DNA from: Agapetus fuscipes
Lineage: Eukaryota; Arthropoda; Insecta; Trichoptera; Glossosomatidae
Reading direction: 5' to 3'
Assembly: GCA_951799405.1 (NCBI GenBank)
Contig: OX637332.1
Coordinates: 2,547,001 to 2,611,000 of the forward strand
DNA length: 64,000 nt
The notes under the pieces were generated by a model, which did no database searches, was not told the origin of the DNA, and saw only the letters and a program-made list of their open reading frames with translations. Of this stretch, positions 9,203 through 19,284 are shown one piece after another. The position numbers and the translations under genes are program-made. The stretch's first letter is position 1; each line of letters begins with the position of its first letter.

Positions 9203-9450
9203 TCCTTGACTAATAGGTTGGTATGCGGCTGACCACCCATACTGTAAAAAATGGTTCACTTTGCCAATGTCACCCCTGTTTCAGGGCAGGTCGGCAAGAG
9301 TTGCAGGGCTTATGTTCTTTTGAGATTGGGTTTTTTATATTGTAGGTCCACATGCGGCATGTGTAAGCGCGAAATTATGCATGTCTGCTTGTGGGAATGC
9401 ATTTAATATGAATCTCAAATGATACATATCTTTGCAGCTTAGATTTAGAT
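9203..9450 (+). mobile_element. LINE-T 3' UTR copy
   Basis: Runs from TTCCTTGACTAATAGG to a GATTTA-type tail. It shows the diagnostic gcgaaattatgcatg variant of that subfamily. Confidence 0.8.
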
Positions 9451-9830
9451 GCCTCTACAATCAATAAAATAAGCCCTACAACTTTCCATTAATAAAATTA
9501 ACAAAACAGAAAGTATGCAAAAGTATCAAGTAGATTTGAGAGTAGGTATATATTTTCTAGACACTGGCGTTCCATTTTGTCATGGGAATTTGCTTCACTA
9601 TATTTTTGTTATTTGTGTTGCTCGAAAGAAATTTGCCGCCCAATTTTCGGCGCGTCTCGTGTCGTCTCGGCGCGCGTACGGCCTGTCGGAAAACCGAATT
9701 AGATTCTGAAGAGCGGTCGATCGTCATGCGGCCGGTTATGCAAGCCGACTCGCGCTAAATATACCGATGCGGTCCGCATGCAAAAATATGTATACACACA
9801 AGAAACCGTGACCGGGAAAACAAAATGGAT
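9451..9830. other. Unassigned, with a CpG-rich patch
   Basis: 9595-9790 is locally GC- and CpG-rich (clusters of GGCGCG, CGCGTACG, GCGGCC), unlike the surroundings. No gene or repeat family is recognised. Confidence 0.4.
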
Positions 9831-9990
9831 GGTTGACCCTCTGGAGGAAATGAAAGAAGTATGCAAGGACAGAGAGAAATGGCGGTTGATCTGTAATGTT
9901 GGCGGCTAGGGTTAATTAAATTGGAATTTGTTTTCTGTTTTGGTTTTGATGTCCACAGATATTATTATTTATATCCAGAGTATCCAGACA
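9831..9990 (+). mobile_element. LINE-T 3' coding fragment
   Basis: Encodes (DP)LEEMKEVCKDREKWRLICNVGG then TAG, followed by the start of the 3' UTR. A second, longer copy begins at 9996. Confidence 0.7.
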
Positions 9991-9995
9991 AAATA

Positions 9996-10463
9996 TCCAG
10001 AGTCATAATACAAGGAGAGCCTGTATGAAGAAGGTTATGACTCTGGATGAAATTAAAGAAGTGTGTAAGGACATAAAGAAATGGCGGTTAATCTGTGATG
10101 TTAGCGGCTAGGGTTTTTTAAATTAAAAAAAAATTCTTGTTAGTTTTTGATGTCCATACATATTATAATTAATTGATTTACAAAAATGCAATTTGTCGTG
10201 TATGTTCCTTGACTTATAGGTTGGTATGCGGCTGACCACCCATGTTGTAGAAAATGGTTCACTTTGCCAATGTCAACCCGGTTTCAGGGAAGGTCGGCAG
10301 GAGTTGCAGGGTGTATATTCATTTTAGATTTGGTTTTTATATTGTAGGACTACATGCGGCATGTTTAAGCGCGAACTTAAACATGTCTGTTTTGTGAAAA
10401 TACATATAATGTGAATCTTTAATGTTACTTATATTTTGCAACTTAGATTAGATTAGATTAGAC
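9996..10463 (+). mobile_element. LINE-T copy with C-terminal codons and full 3' UTR
   Basis: Reads CMKKVMTLDEIKEVCKDIKK(W) to a stop near 10110, then about 350 bp of UTR and a tail of GATTA repeats at 10446-10463. It links the common UTR repeat directly to a LINE coding end. Confidence 0.8.
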
Positions 10464-10777
10464 AGAAAAAAAAACAGTGAAACCACAACAACAAAAAATG
10501 TTATGCAAGAATCCCGAAAATAGGAGTCAGTTGTTTGGCTCTTTTAGAGACTGGTGAATGACGGAGTGACGAGGAGTGATGGATATGTAAAAGAAAGTCA
10601 AGTGAGAATTGTTTTTCTGGCAAAAGTTGTTTTGCAGTTTTTTTTAAAATTTATTTCATGGTCGTCAATGTAGACGTTGAAAGTTAATAGAGAATGGCCC
10701 GATGAAATGAAACCAATGGCGGTAATCGATCATTATTTTAAAATGTGACAAATGTATGGAAATGGAGATATAGTAAA

Positions 10778-11133
10778 ACGCAACGTAACTATGCTACGCA
10801 TACAGTGTAATTTCTTGTCCGCGTTATATCCGAATGGGTCGCATGTGGCGTTTCGTGAATTATTTGTTTTTACAGGTAAGGGAGCTGGCCTTACGCTAAC
10901 CACTGTTGCTGTACTTACGCTAAAATCAGTTGAGTGAGGGGGGGGTTTCCCAGCTCTCGAATGGGCTGGCACTCATTTCTTGTGTAGGCTGAGTACACCT
11001 TGCTGGGATTTATTTTTAGTTTGAAATAAACACCAAAACGGGAAATCAACGGGAAGACACTCTCGGTGGGGATCAATCCCTTGCTTTTGGCATGAAATGC
11101 AAGCATTCTACCAACTGAGCCATCGACTGGACT
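10778..11133 (-). mobile_element. SINE-A copy with a small internal duplication
   Basis: tRNA-like head at 11060-11133 and 3' end at 10778-10800. A local duplication around GTACTTACGCTAAAATCAG lies near 10910-10930. Confidence 0.72.
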
Positions 11134-11262
11134 GTTTATGAGCTTGGTTGTCGTTACAAAGCGCCAATTTTCAAGAGCCCTCTGCGAGCTCGGTTGTCGC
11201 TATAGAAAGTGTCAATTCTCAAGCAAGACCCAGTGCTGTAAGGTTGGATAGACTTTTGGTGA
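11134..11262 (-). mobile_element. SINE-B body fragment joined to the SINE-A head
   Basis: Contains two overlapping pieces of SINE-B body (GAGCTTGGTTGTCG twice), a partial internal duplication. Same junction with SINE-A as at 1800. Confidence 0.65.
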
Positions 11263-11470
11263 CCATACAAGAGACATCACAGAGAGATACGTATAAATTT
11301 TGGAGACCGTGCTTTCCGTGTTGCGGGTCCGGTGGAGTGGAGCAGACTGCCACCAACTGTGGGTATATTTCGCGGAGCTCTCAAGACGCACCTTTTCAAA
11401 AAGTATTATCCGTGATTGGAGAGGGCCCTTGAGATGTGACACGCACAAAAACGGCGCTCTCTTATCATGT
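11263..11470 (+). mobile_element. LINE-C (CR1-like) 3' end, likely partner of SINE-B
   Basis: With frameshifts it reads a CR1-type C-terminus (AGP-VEW-RLPP-, FRGALKTHLFKK). Its last 55 bp, GAGGGCCCTTGAGATGTGAC then CACAAAAACGGCGCTC, match the 3' end of SINE-B (31386-31425). Confidence 0.65.
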
Positions 11471-11493
11471 GCAATTAAAAATAAATAAGCCTG

Positions 11494-11494
<1 letters not shown>

Positions 11495-11540
<46 letters not shown>
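11495..11540. repeat. TA microsatellite
   Basis: About 22 TA units. Confidence 0.9.
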
Positions 11541-11543
<3 letters not shown>

Positions 11544-11995
11544 CTTGCTATACTTCTTGCGTCCACCCGGGAAAAATCCCATAGTAATACTGCGTCCACC
11601 GACTTGTTGCGTCCGGTATACGGACGCACTATTATTTTTACTTAAAACCGAGACCAATCGAAAGCTATAGGCCTAGGGTTACTATAGTTAAAATATAGTT
11701 TGGACGCAATTTTTCCTCCCAAGCGTCTGGTGATATATTTTGTAGTTCACGGTTTGTCCGCTTGAGGCGCTGCATCGATGTATATTTTTTAGGAGTATAT
11801 TTTTTTTCATTTTGACGATCATCTTGCTTCCGTTATCAACTATCATTATTGCGGAATGGGGAGCAAGGGGAAGGGGAATGCGGAGCAAGTTTTTTCCTGC
11901 TCATTCTGCGTTTGAGCTTCGCGGAAGCAGCATTAACCGTGTGTCTGCGATAATATTTGCACAGTATACTGAGATGTGTTAAATTTACTGGCAAG
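11541..11995. other. Unassigned sequence before a short open frame
   Basis: No repeat family recognised. It holds three short CGTCC-type repeats (GCGTCCACC, GCGTCCACCG, GCGTCCGG) at 11559-11616. Confidence 0.3.
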
Positions 11996-11996
11996 A

Positions 11997-12164
11997 TGAA
12001 ACGAAACACCAGAAGTAGACGTATTTTGAATCTGGCGTTGCGAAAAGATGAGTTGATACCCATATCTAGGATTTTCAACAAAATTCGCTCAATCTGTATT
12101 AGTCAAAAAAATAAAAACACGAAACAGATAGAAGTATGGATTTCACAATATTTGGGTTTATATT
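11997..12164 (+). pseudogene. Short open frame, possible 5' exon of the decayed gene downstream
   Basis: From an ATG at 11997 it reads MKRNTRSRRILNLALRKDEL and about 35 more basic residues. It then runs into a LINE-C fragment at about 12165. No domain is recognised. It is included because its composition looks coding and it precedes the spliced remnant at 12943; the link is a guess. Confidence 0.2.
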
Positions 12165-12395
12165 ATGATGATGATGCTGAGTTGTTCATCAACTCAGCTT
12201 TCTCTCAGATTTCTTTATAGCGCCGTTTCGTGATGTAATCACTCCAAGGCTGCTTGTGTAAACGATGCCAGAAATTTGCTTGTCTTCAATGCATTCCGGA
12301 ACTTTCCATGGTCCTCTAGCTCTCTCACTTGATGTGGCAGGTGGTTCCAGGCCAGAGGACCAGCAACTGCAAATGAACGCTCTCCAAACAAAGTA
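12165..12395 (-). mobile_element. LINE-C 3' end
   Basis: The minus strand carries FGERSFAVAGPLAWNHLPP-like coding (about 12390-12310), then GCGCC...CGGCGCTATAAAGAAATC and an ATC-rich tail. It is the same family as 17330-17575 and 37183-37345. Confidence 0.7.
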
Positions 12396-12940
12396 TTAAG
12401 TAACTCTTTTTATCGGTTCTTCAATCTTTGATTTTAGCTAGCAAGCTTTGACGTCAAAGTTCGCAAAGCCGACTTTGCTGTGTTTTGGCGGGACTCAAAT
12501 TCTGCGCATATTATTTTTGAAAAGTATCAATGAAATTTTTATTTTTACTACTTAAAAATATATTTGTTGTGATCCTTGAAACGTACTCTACACAACCATA
12601 TTATTTTTAACCGTTTAACTTACCACTGCAATTACATTATTATTTATTTTTAAATATCGACTGAAACGGTGAAACTGACAGGGCAACTCGTAAATGTGCT
12701 GCTTCAACTATTGACATTTAATTTTTAGTTGAGGCACACACTTTGTAATCCTTCACTTAAAAATATAGATATATTTTATATTTGTTTAGCTGCTAAAATC
12801 TGAATAGATCAAAAATGTGCAGATGAAAGTAATACGTAGATTAAAAGTAATATACCCACAAGAAATATGCCCCAAAAGTCACAACCAAAAAACTGCTTAT
12901 AAAAAAAGTACTTATTCACATATGAAATTGTTTTTGCCGC
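12396..12940. other. Unassigned AT-rich sequence
   Basis: Nothing recognised. Confidence 0.35.
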
Positions 12941-12942
12941 AG

Positions 12943-13004
12943 ATGAAGAAGTTCAAGAAAATGTAAGAGAATTTGCAGAAGAAAAACATTTTTTTCTGAA
13001 CCAG
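12943..13004 (+). pseudogene. Candidate exon of a decayed spliced gene
   Basis: 62 bp between TTTTTGCCGCAG and CAG|GTATGA. It reads EEVQENVREFAEEKHFFLNQ and ends in phase 0, exactly the phase needed to continue into the exon at 13406. No known family recognised. Confidence 0.4.
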
Positions 13005-13405
13005 GTATGATGCTCATTTAAATTGACTTAAAATGCATTTGTTGAAGTGCTTATTTTGGGACTTTTTGTCTTCAATTTGTCCATCAAATTAACGTTTCGT
13101 TGAACATCTGTGGATGATGTGACTTTTTTAGAGTAGATAAATGTCTAAATGAACTAACTACTGTGCCCTTATTATAAAACATAGCGTAAATTCTCCCTTG
13201 TCGCTCAACTTAAAAAATGCATGAAAGCTTAATTACTCTTTGTATACTTACGTGTTAGGGTGGAGAATTTACGTAATTTTCATACAAGGAGTACTGTACT
13301 CACATGTATGCGTAAAACAAGCACTTCAATGTCTAGAGCTGGCCATACGAACCTTAAACCTTTTTATATTCAAAATAATTTACTTACAAAACTCAAAACT
13401 TACAG

Positions 13406-14629
13406 GACTATCCAGAATCAGACTGCTTTTCGGCTTCTGGCTCGTCTGATGAATATCAATCTCCATGGGGAAAAGATAAAGTAAGCCATAGCTATTCCAA
13501 TGGCTCTATTAGCGACGAGTCAGCTGACAACATGACGCCCAATACCACTAAAGATAATATCAATAAAATTCATCCTAGCTACAAACCATTAACCCTCATA
13601 CAACAAGAACCTCGCCAGCTTCAACCAGGCTATGTATCACCAACCATCACACAACAAGAACCTCACCAGCTTCAACCAGGCTATGTATCACCAACCATCA
13701 CACAAGAAGAACCTCACCAGCTTCAACGAGGCTATGTATCACCAACCATCACACAACAAGAACCTCGCCAGCTTCAATCAAGCTATGTATCACCAACCAT
13801 CACACAACAAAAACCTCACCAGCTTCAACCAGGCTATGTATCACCAACCATCACACAACAAGAACCTCACCAGCTTTAACCAGGCTATGTATCAACAACC
13901 ATCACACAACAAGAACCTCACCAGCTTTAACCGGGATGGGTATCACCTATCATTACACAATACGGAAATTTCCAACCACAGGGGAATTGCTTATTTTCAA
14001 CCTTCACAGAATATGAACCTCACCAAAAGCTAACAACCCACACGTTGCAAAATACCATAGAACCTGACCTTCTTCAAGCACAAACATATCTTACATCACA
14101 AACCACCACAGACTACGAGGCTCACCAATCATCAACATACCTCTTGCTGCACAATACAACATAACTAGAGTCTCACCAACCGCAAACATGCCTCATGCCG
14201 TTAACCAACAATGAGTCAGAGTCTCGTCAACTGCAAGCATACATGCCACAAAACAGCACTAAATACGAATTTGGTCAATTGAAAACATACCACATGCTGC
14301 AAAAAACAACAAAACTAAAGTCTATCGAACTGCAAACATACCTCGTGGAGCAGAATATCACATCACAGGAGCTTTGCCAACCGAAAACATACATCATGAC
14401 ACAAACCAATACTGAGCCAAAGTCTCGTCAACCGCAAACAGACATGCCGCAGAACACCACTGAACACGAATCTGGTGAACTGCAAACATACCCCATGCTG
14501 CAAAACATAACAGAACTGGAGTCTCACCAACTGCAGGTAGAAGTCCAGTCTCCTACTACCGAGGAACATCAATCTCAAGCCGTGGGCTGTAATACTTTGA
14601 TCAAAAAAGGGCGTAACAAAGATTTTTAG
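13406..14629 (+). pseudogene. Repeat-protein exon with three in-frame stops
   Basis: After the acceptor CTTACAG (13399-13405) one reading frame runs DYPESDCFSASGSSDEYQSP..., then a serine/acidic linker and a 17-residue repeat GYVSPTITQQEPHQLQP (51-bp DNA unit, 13610-13935). After that come looser units with QLQTY and MPQNTTE. The same frame continues to TAG-free sequence ending at 14627-14629 and is broken only by TAA at 13877, 13928 and 14162. Two of these stops are CAA to TAA changes in otherwise identical units. No membrane segment or known domain. It is either a recently dead gene or part of an unrecognised element; it abuts copia at about 14633. Confidence 0.5.
13610..13935 (+). repeat. 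51-bp coding minisatellite, about 6 units
   Basis: The unit begins CCTCACCAGCTTCAACCAGG. Differences between units are mostly amino-acid-changing (His/Arg, Gln/Glu/Lys, Pro/Arg/Ser). Confidence 0.85.
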
Positions 14630-14632
14630 AAG

Positions 14633-15975
14633 CTTAAGGTGACCTAGTTTATAGCAATGTTTGTGGACCCATGAGTGTCTCATCTATTCAAGGTGTGAGA
14701 TATTTCTTACTCTTCAAGGATGCTGCAACAAGTTACAGGCATGTATATTTTATGAAACATAAAAGTGATGTCATGGAAGCCTTCAAGGGGTACAATGCTA
14801 TGATTAAGAATAAATTCATGCACAATGTCAGAATATTACATACCGACAATGGAACAGAGTATGTAAATAAAGTTTTTAAAGAGTATTTGGAAAGAGGGGG
14901 TATAGTTCATGAGCGTACTGCACCCTATACGCCAGAACAAAATGGTCGAGCAGAGAGGGAAAATCGTACCATAGTGGAGAGTGCACGTTCAATGTTGTAT
15001 GCGCGAGATATGCCATTGGAGCTGTGGGCAGAAGCTGTGCAATGTGCTACATATTTATTGAATAGAACATCCTCCACCCAGACCCCAAATACAACAGCTT
15101 TTGAATTGTGGAACGGGACCAGGCCTCAATTAGGACATTTGAAGGTGTTTGGGAGTATAAGCTATGTTCATGTTCCAGATCATTTACGAACAAAGTTGGA
15201 GAAGAAAAGCAAGAAAATGATACTAGTTGGCTATGACAGCACCAACTTCAGAATGTATGATATGAATACAAAGAAAATACCTAACTATCTCAAGAAATGT
15301 AATGTTTGATGAACATCATGTTCAAAGCACAAAGAAAAATATTTCACAAATAAGAATTGTTGATGATGAAGCTACCAATATAAATGAGAGTTTGTAACAA
15401 GAAGCCAATGCAGATGACACTCTAGTTAGCAGTCCGTCAACAGAGAGGAAAGATAGCATGCTGAGTTGTACCGGTGATGACCCAGACTATGAACCATCTC
15501 GACAATTGGAAGATTCAACAATACAGACAACGAATTTGAGACCACGGATGAATAAAAATTATGAAGCAAATCTTGTCGAGCTGTCATTGCCTCAAACATA
15601 TGCAGAGGCACTGAATAGTCCACAAAAGGCTGAATGGTCCAAAGCTATTCAAGAAGAATTAACAGCACATAAAGAAAACAATACCTGGGCTACGGTTAAA
15701 AGGTCTGCTCAACGAACCCATACTACGATGTGGGTTTTTAACATAAAGAAGAATGAGAATAGTCAAATAGCTCGTTTATGTGCAAAAGGGTTTAATCAAA
15801 TTAACCATATTGATTATCAAGAAATATTTTCTCCAACAACCCGTTATGATTCTATAAGAAAAAATCTTTCTTATGCTGCAAAGTATAATTTAGAAATTCA
15901 AAAGTTTGATTTCGACTAATACTTTTTGTTTATCAGTCAGTATATAGATAGAGTTCAATTTTAGTGGGAGTATTG
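14633..15975 (+). mobile_element. Ty1/copia element, internally deleted
   Basis: Starts within the integrase (GDLVYSNVCGPMS). The integrase core shows D in FKDAATSY, D in HTDNGTEY and, 35 residues later, E in AERENRT, so the DD35E set is intact. It ends in the copia GKO-like region VFGSISYVHVP. A frameshift near 15290 and a TAA at 15393-15395 precede the start of the copia reverse transcriptase (QEELTAHKENNTWATVKR...). This stops at FDFD* (15919), before the YADD box. The sequence then jumps to AGTGGGAGTATTGGG (15963-15977), which looks like a polypurine tract plus LTR start. No gag or protease is seen. Confidence 0.8.
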
Positions 15976-16014
15976 GGTTTATAAAAATTTAACTTGGTTG
16001 ATGAACTTGGTTGA

Positions 16015-16390
16015 TGAAAATGATTGGGTGATGAACGAGTGTGGTATAAAAGAGAATATGAGAATGAAAGTACAAAAAAGTACGATGAGATGGTTCGGAC
16101 ATCTCGAAAGAATGGATGATGAACGACTAACGAAGAAAGTGTACAAAGGAAATGTCAGAGGAAAGCGCGGAAGGGGAAGGCCGAGGAAAGAATGGTTAGA
16201 CCAAATAGGTGAGATTGCGAAAGAATAGAACCTGCAGAGTGAAAATAAGAGAAGAGTATGTATGAAAAAGGTGATGAATATTGAGGAAATGAAAGTGGTT
16301 TGTAATGACAGAAAAAAGTGGAGGCGCATCTGCGGAGGTACCGGCCACCCCTAGTGGAACGGCGGCAGGATACAGTAACAGTAACAGTAA
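16015..16390 (+). mobile_element. LINE-N 3' end inserted beside copia
   Basis: Reads NECGIKENMRMKVQKSTMRW, FGHLERMDDERLTKKVYKGN, GRGRPRKEWLDQIGEI, then CMKKVMNIEEMKVV after a stop, and ends RRICGGTGHP*. The tail is CAGTAA repeated near 16372-16390. Confidence 0.72.
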
Positions 16391-17071
16391 CCTATAGAGT
16401 TATGATACCTATTAGAAATAATCATTGGAAGCATTGAACAAATTATTATTGTTGTAACTGAGTATTCGTACAATAAAATTGTTATGTACCTATAGTAAGA
16501 AAAATAAAAAATAAGTGTTTGCACTATAAAAAGATATTTTCTTCAAATAAAAACTCATAATCCAATAGTTTTGAAAATTGAATGAACTTATTTCTGCCCA
16601 GCCCCATTCATACTAACAGCTTGTGGTGGAGTCCGGTGGGCTACACGTATTGCATCATCATTTCATAGCACGTGTTGTCTGTCACATAATATTATTACGT
16701 AAGTGCGTTGTTTGACGCCAAATTATGCATTTTAAAGGGTGTAAGACGTGTATTAGATTAGATCTTTTACAAAACTCGTATATTGGAGGACGCGCGATTA
16801 ACCGTAAGCACAAAAGACGCGACAAGGGCCCTCTAATAGTCCGTATATAAAAAATATACGAGTGGACGTGAAAAAGTAAATGACGCAATAAGTCCACCAA
16901 GACAAATGGTGCGTGAATATCCATAATTTTTTGTTTTTTAAAAAACTGAGTTGAGCAGGAAAGTTGCATACAATATAGAAGTCAATATTCGCAGAAACTT
17001 TAGTTAAAAACTTAGTGGAAAGGACGGAAGCCATAAGTCGGTGTCCCTGTATGGACGCAACAACTATACCG

Positions 17072-17076
<5 letters not shown>
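16391..17076. other. Unassigned; may include the rest of a copia LTR
   Basis: 16391-16560 has AATAAA-type signals and could be the continuation of the copia LTR split by LINE-N. The rest is not recognised. Confidence 0.3.

Positions 17077-17103
<27 letters not shown>
17077..17103. repeat. TA microsatellite
   Basis: About 13 TA units. Confidence 0.85.
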
Positions 17104-17329
17104 CACAGAGAAAAGGATGAAGAGTATATGAAGGAAATATGAAAAAGACTTGTCTCACATGGCCAGAATAGCTTCACGTGTTTTTGTTGGATTCTCGCAA
17201 GGCGTATATTGGCGCTGTGGTTTTGGATGCACTCCAAATGCGCTAACAATTTCGCGTGCCGTGTAATATCGGTAACCTTATATGAAGACGTCCTTCGCTT
17301 AGGTAACTCGTGACCTCAAGGATTGAAGA

Positions 17330-17575
17330 ACCCATAAGAAGAGTTAACACAATGTTTGGAGAGTGTGCATTTGCGGTTGCTGGCCCTCTGGCCTGGAACC
17401 ACCTGCCACATCATGTGAGAGAGCTAGAGGACCATGGAAAGTTCCGGAATGCACTGAAGACAAGCAACATTTCTTGCATCGTTTGCACCAGCGCCCTTGG
17501 AGTGACTACATCACGAAACGGCGCTATAAAGAAATCATCAACTCATCATCATAATTTCAAGAAAACTTGTGGATT
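17330..17575 (+). mobile_element. LINE-C 3' end
   Basis: Reads RRVNTMFGECAFAVAGPLAW and NHLPHHVRELEDHGKFRNAL, the conserved C-terminus of CR1-like reverse transcriptase proteins. The tail has ATC repeats at about 17538-17552. Confidence 0.75.
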
Positions 17576-17716
17576 GAAACATCTGCTGAGCGGAAAATAC
17601 AGAATATACAAAGTTCGTCCAGAGTCTTTATGGCCTTTAAAAGGGAATAAAGTGAGCAATCAGTTATCTGGAAAAACCAACATTTTTTTAAATTTACGAT
17701 GAAATATATGATGTGC

Positions 17717-18268
17717 AAGAATAGATGGATGTCGTGGTAGAGGAAGACCGAGAAAGGTATGGATGGACCAAATATCCAAAGTTGCGAAATAATGAAATAT
17801 CCGGAGTCATAATAAAAGGAGAGAGATTGTATGAAGAAGCTTATTACTCTGGATGAAATTAAAGAAGTATGTACAGACAGAAGGAAATGGCGGTTGATCT
17901 GTAATGTTGGCGGCTAGGGCTAGGATTTTTTAAATTAGAGTTTGGTATTCTGTATTTGTTTTGATGTTTATCCTTATAATTATTTGTGATTGAAAAAAAA
18001 TGTAATTGTTGTGTATATTCCTTGACTTATAGGTTGATATGCGGCTGATCACCCATGCTTTAGAAAATGGTTCACTGTGCCAGTGTCACCCATGTTTCAG
18101 GGAAGGATGGCAAGAGTTGCTGAGTGTTTGTCCATTTGAGATTTGGGTTTATTTATTGTAGGTTCACATGCGTCATGTGCAAGCGCGAACTCGTACGTGT
18201 CTGCTTGCGAACGTGCATCAAATATAAGGCTTAAATCATATAAATACATCTTTGCAACTTAGATTATT
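17717..18268 (+). mobile_element. LINE-T copy with coding end and 3' UTR
   Basis: Coding remnant GRGRPRKVWMDQISKVAK with a frameshift, then CMKKLITLDEIKEVCTDRRK, a stop near 17918, UTR, and the end at TTTGCAACTTAGATTA. Confidence 0.78.
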
Positions 18269-18475
18269 AATTAAAGTTAGATGAAAACTCACACTTAGCC
18301 TCTTTTCACAGACATTGATGTTGGGAATATGTTTTCTCATGCAGTTTGGATAGTGCAAGGGCAAATGTTTCCTTTCGCACAATCTGGCATAGTTTGCCCA
18401 GTGATCCCGTACATTTCGCAACCAGTACCCTTAGTACGAGTTGCAAAACTTGAGAAAAGTGAAGTTTACGGAAAA

Positions 18476-18908
18476 TATTAATAATAATAATAATATTAGG
18501 ATGATTTATTTGGTGAGCGCTGTTTTTGTGTGTATCACACCTCAAGAGCCCTCTGCGAGCTTGGTCGTCGCTGTAGAAAGCGCCAAATCTCAAGCAAGAC
18601 CCAGTTTGTTGTAAGATTGGATGGACCTTTCAGTGACCGGTCTTTGGTAAAGGTTTATGAATTTTTCAACTCAGCGAAGAGCACATTCGAAATATAAATG
18701 GTATATTTTTGTGCTCCGCCGGGATTCGAATCCACAACCTTCCATTTACGAGTCCGAAGTGTTGCCACTGGACTACGGACCGGTCCAAGATGCCAACGAC
18801 ACGCGGTGTACCTGGGCGGTAACCCATCCAAGCACTATCCGCGCCCAATGTTGCTTAACTTCGGTGATCTATGGGATCCGGTGCTTTCAACATGGTAACG
18901 TCGTTGAC
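18476..18908 (-). mobile_element. SINE-B, full-length 5S-tRNA dimer
   Basis: Minus strand, in order: a 5S rRNA-derived head (18908-18792), a tRNA-related part with TAGTCCAGTGG (A box) and GGATTCGAATCC (B box) (18790-18713), a body (18712-18515) and a TTATTA tail (18500-18476). The insertion in MITE P2 defines both ends. Confidence 0.82.
18792..18908 (-). other. 5S rRNA-derived SINE head
   Basis: On the minus strand it matches the layout of an insect 5S rRNA over its whole 117 bases. There is a terminal stem (CAACGAC near the start, GTCGTTG near the end), ACCATGTTGAA, GATCACCGAAGTTAAGCAAC (A box/IE region) and GCTTGGATGGGTTACC (C box). It is not a functional 5S gene, because it is fused to tRNA-like sequence. 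Confidence 0.85.
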
Positions 18909-19134
18909 TGATTTCTCCCAAAATCTGGCGTTTTTGTTTCTTACACTTTATGGTCTTGGCAAAAGAGTTACAGTGATGAAGAAAATCAAGTTCAAACAAA
19001 CAAAAAACGGCAGATTTTGGGGGAAATCACTCTTTAATAATTTTACAAACTTTACATTACTCAAGTTTTGCAACTCGTACTAAGGGTACAGGTAGACTTT
19101 ACAACTAGATCGTGTGAAAAGTGTTAGACACCCA

Positions 19135-19284
19135 GGGTGTCTATTCACGATAGAGGATAGAGAAGACTCATCTCGATTTTCCTCGAAAAAGGAATAAAGG
19201 TATTGTGATTCACAATTCCATTTATTGCTTTTTCTGGTAAAATCGAAATGAATCTATTCTATCCCCTATCGTGAATAGACACCC
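19135..19284. mobile_element. Palindromic MITE (family P1, copy 2)
   Basis: Inverted relative to the copy at 6606-6750. The ends GGGTGTCTATTCACGATAG and its complement pair over about 60 bp. Confidence 0.75.

Larger units (their letters stand above)
18425..19089. mobile_element. TIR MITE (family P2) split by a SINE-B insertion
   Basis: The ends GTACCCTTAGTACGAGTTGC and its reverse complement flank SINE-B at 18476-18908. Without the SINE it matches the uninterrupted MITE at 51718-51965. Confidence 0.75.

Noticed and set aside
13590..13940. CRISPR-like array (regular repeats with spacers)
   Set aside because: The 51-bp units are directly joined without spacers, and the context is a eukaryotic intron.
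18792..18908. Functional 5S rRNA gene
   Set aside because: It is fused to the tRNA-like unit at a second locus too, lacks a T-run terminator after the 5S part and has changes in the loops.
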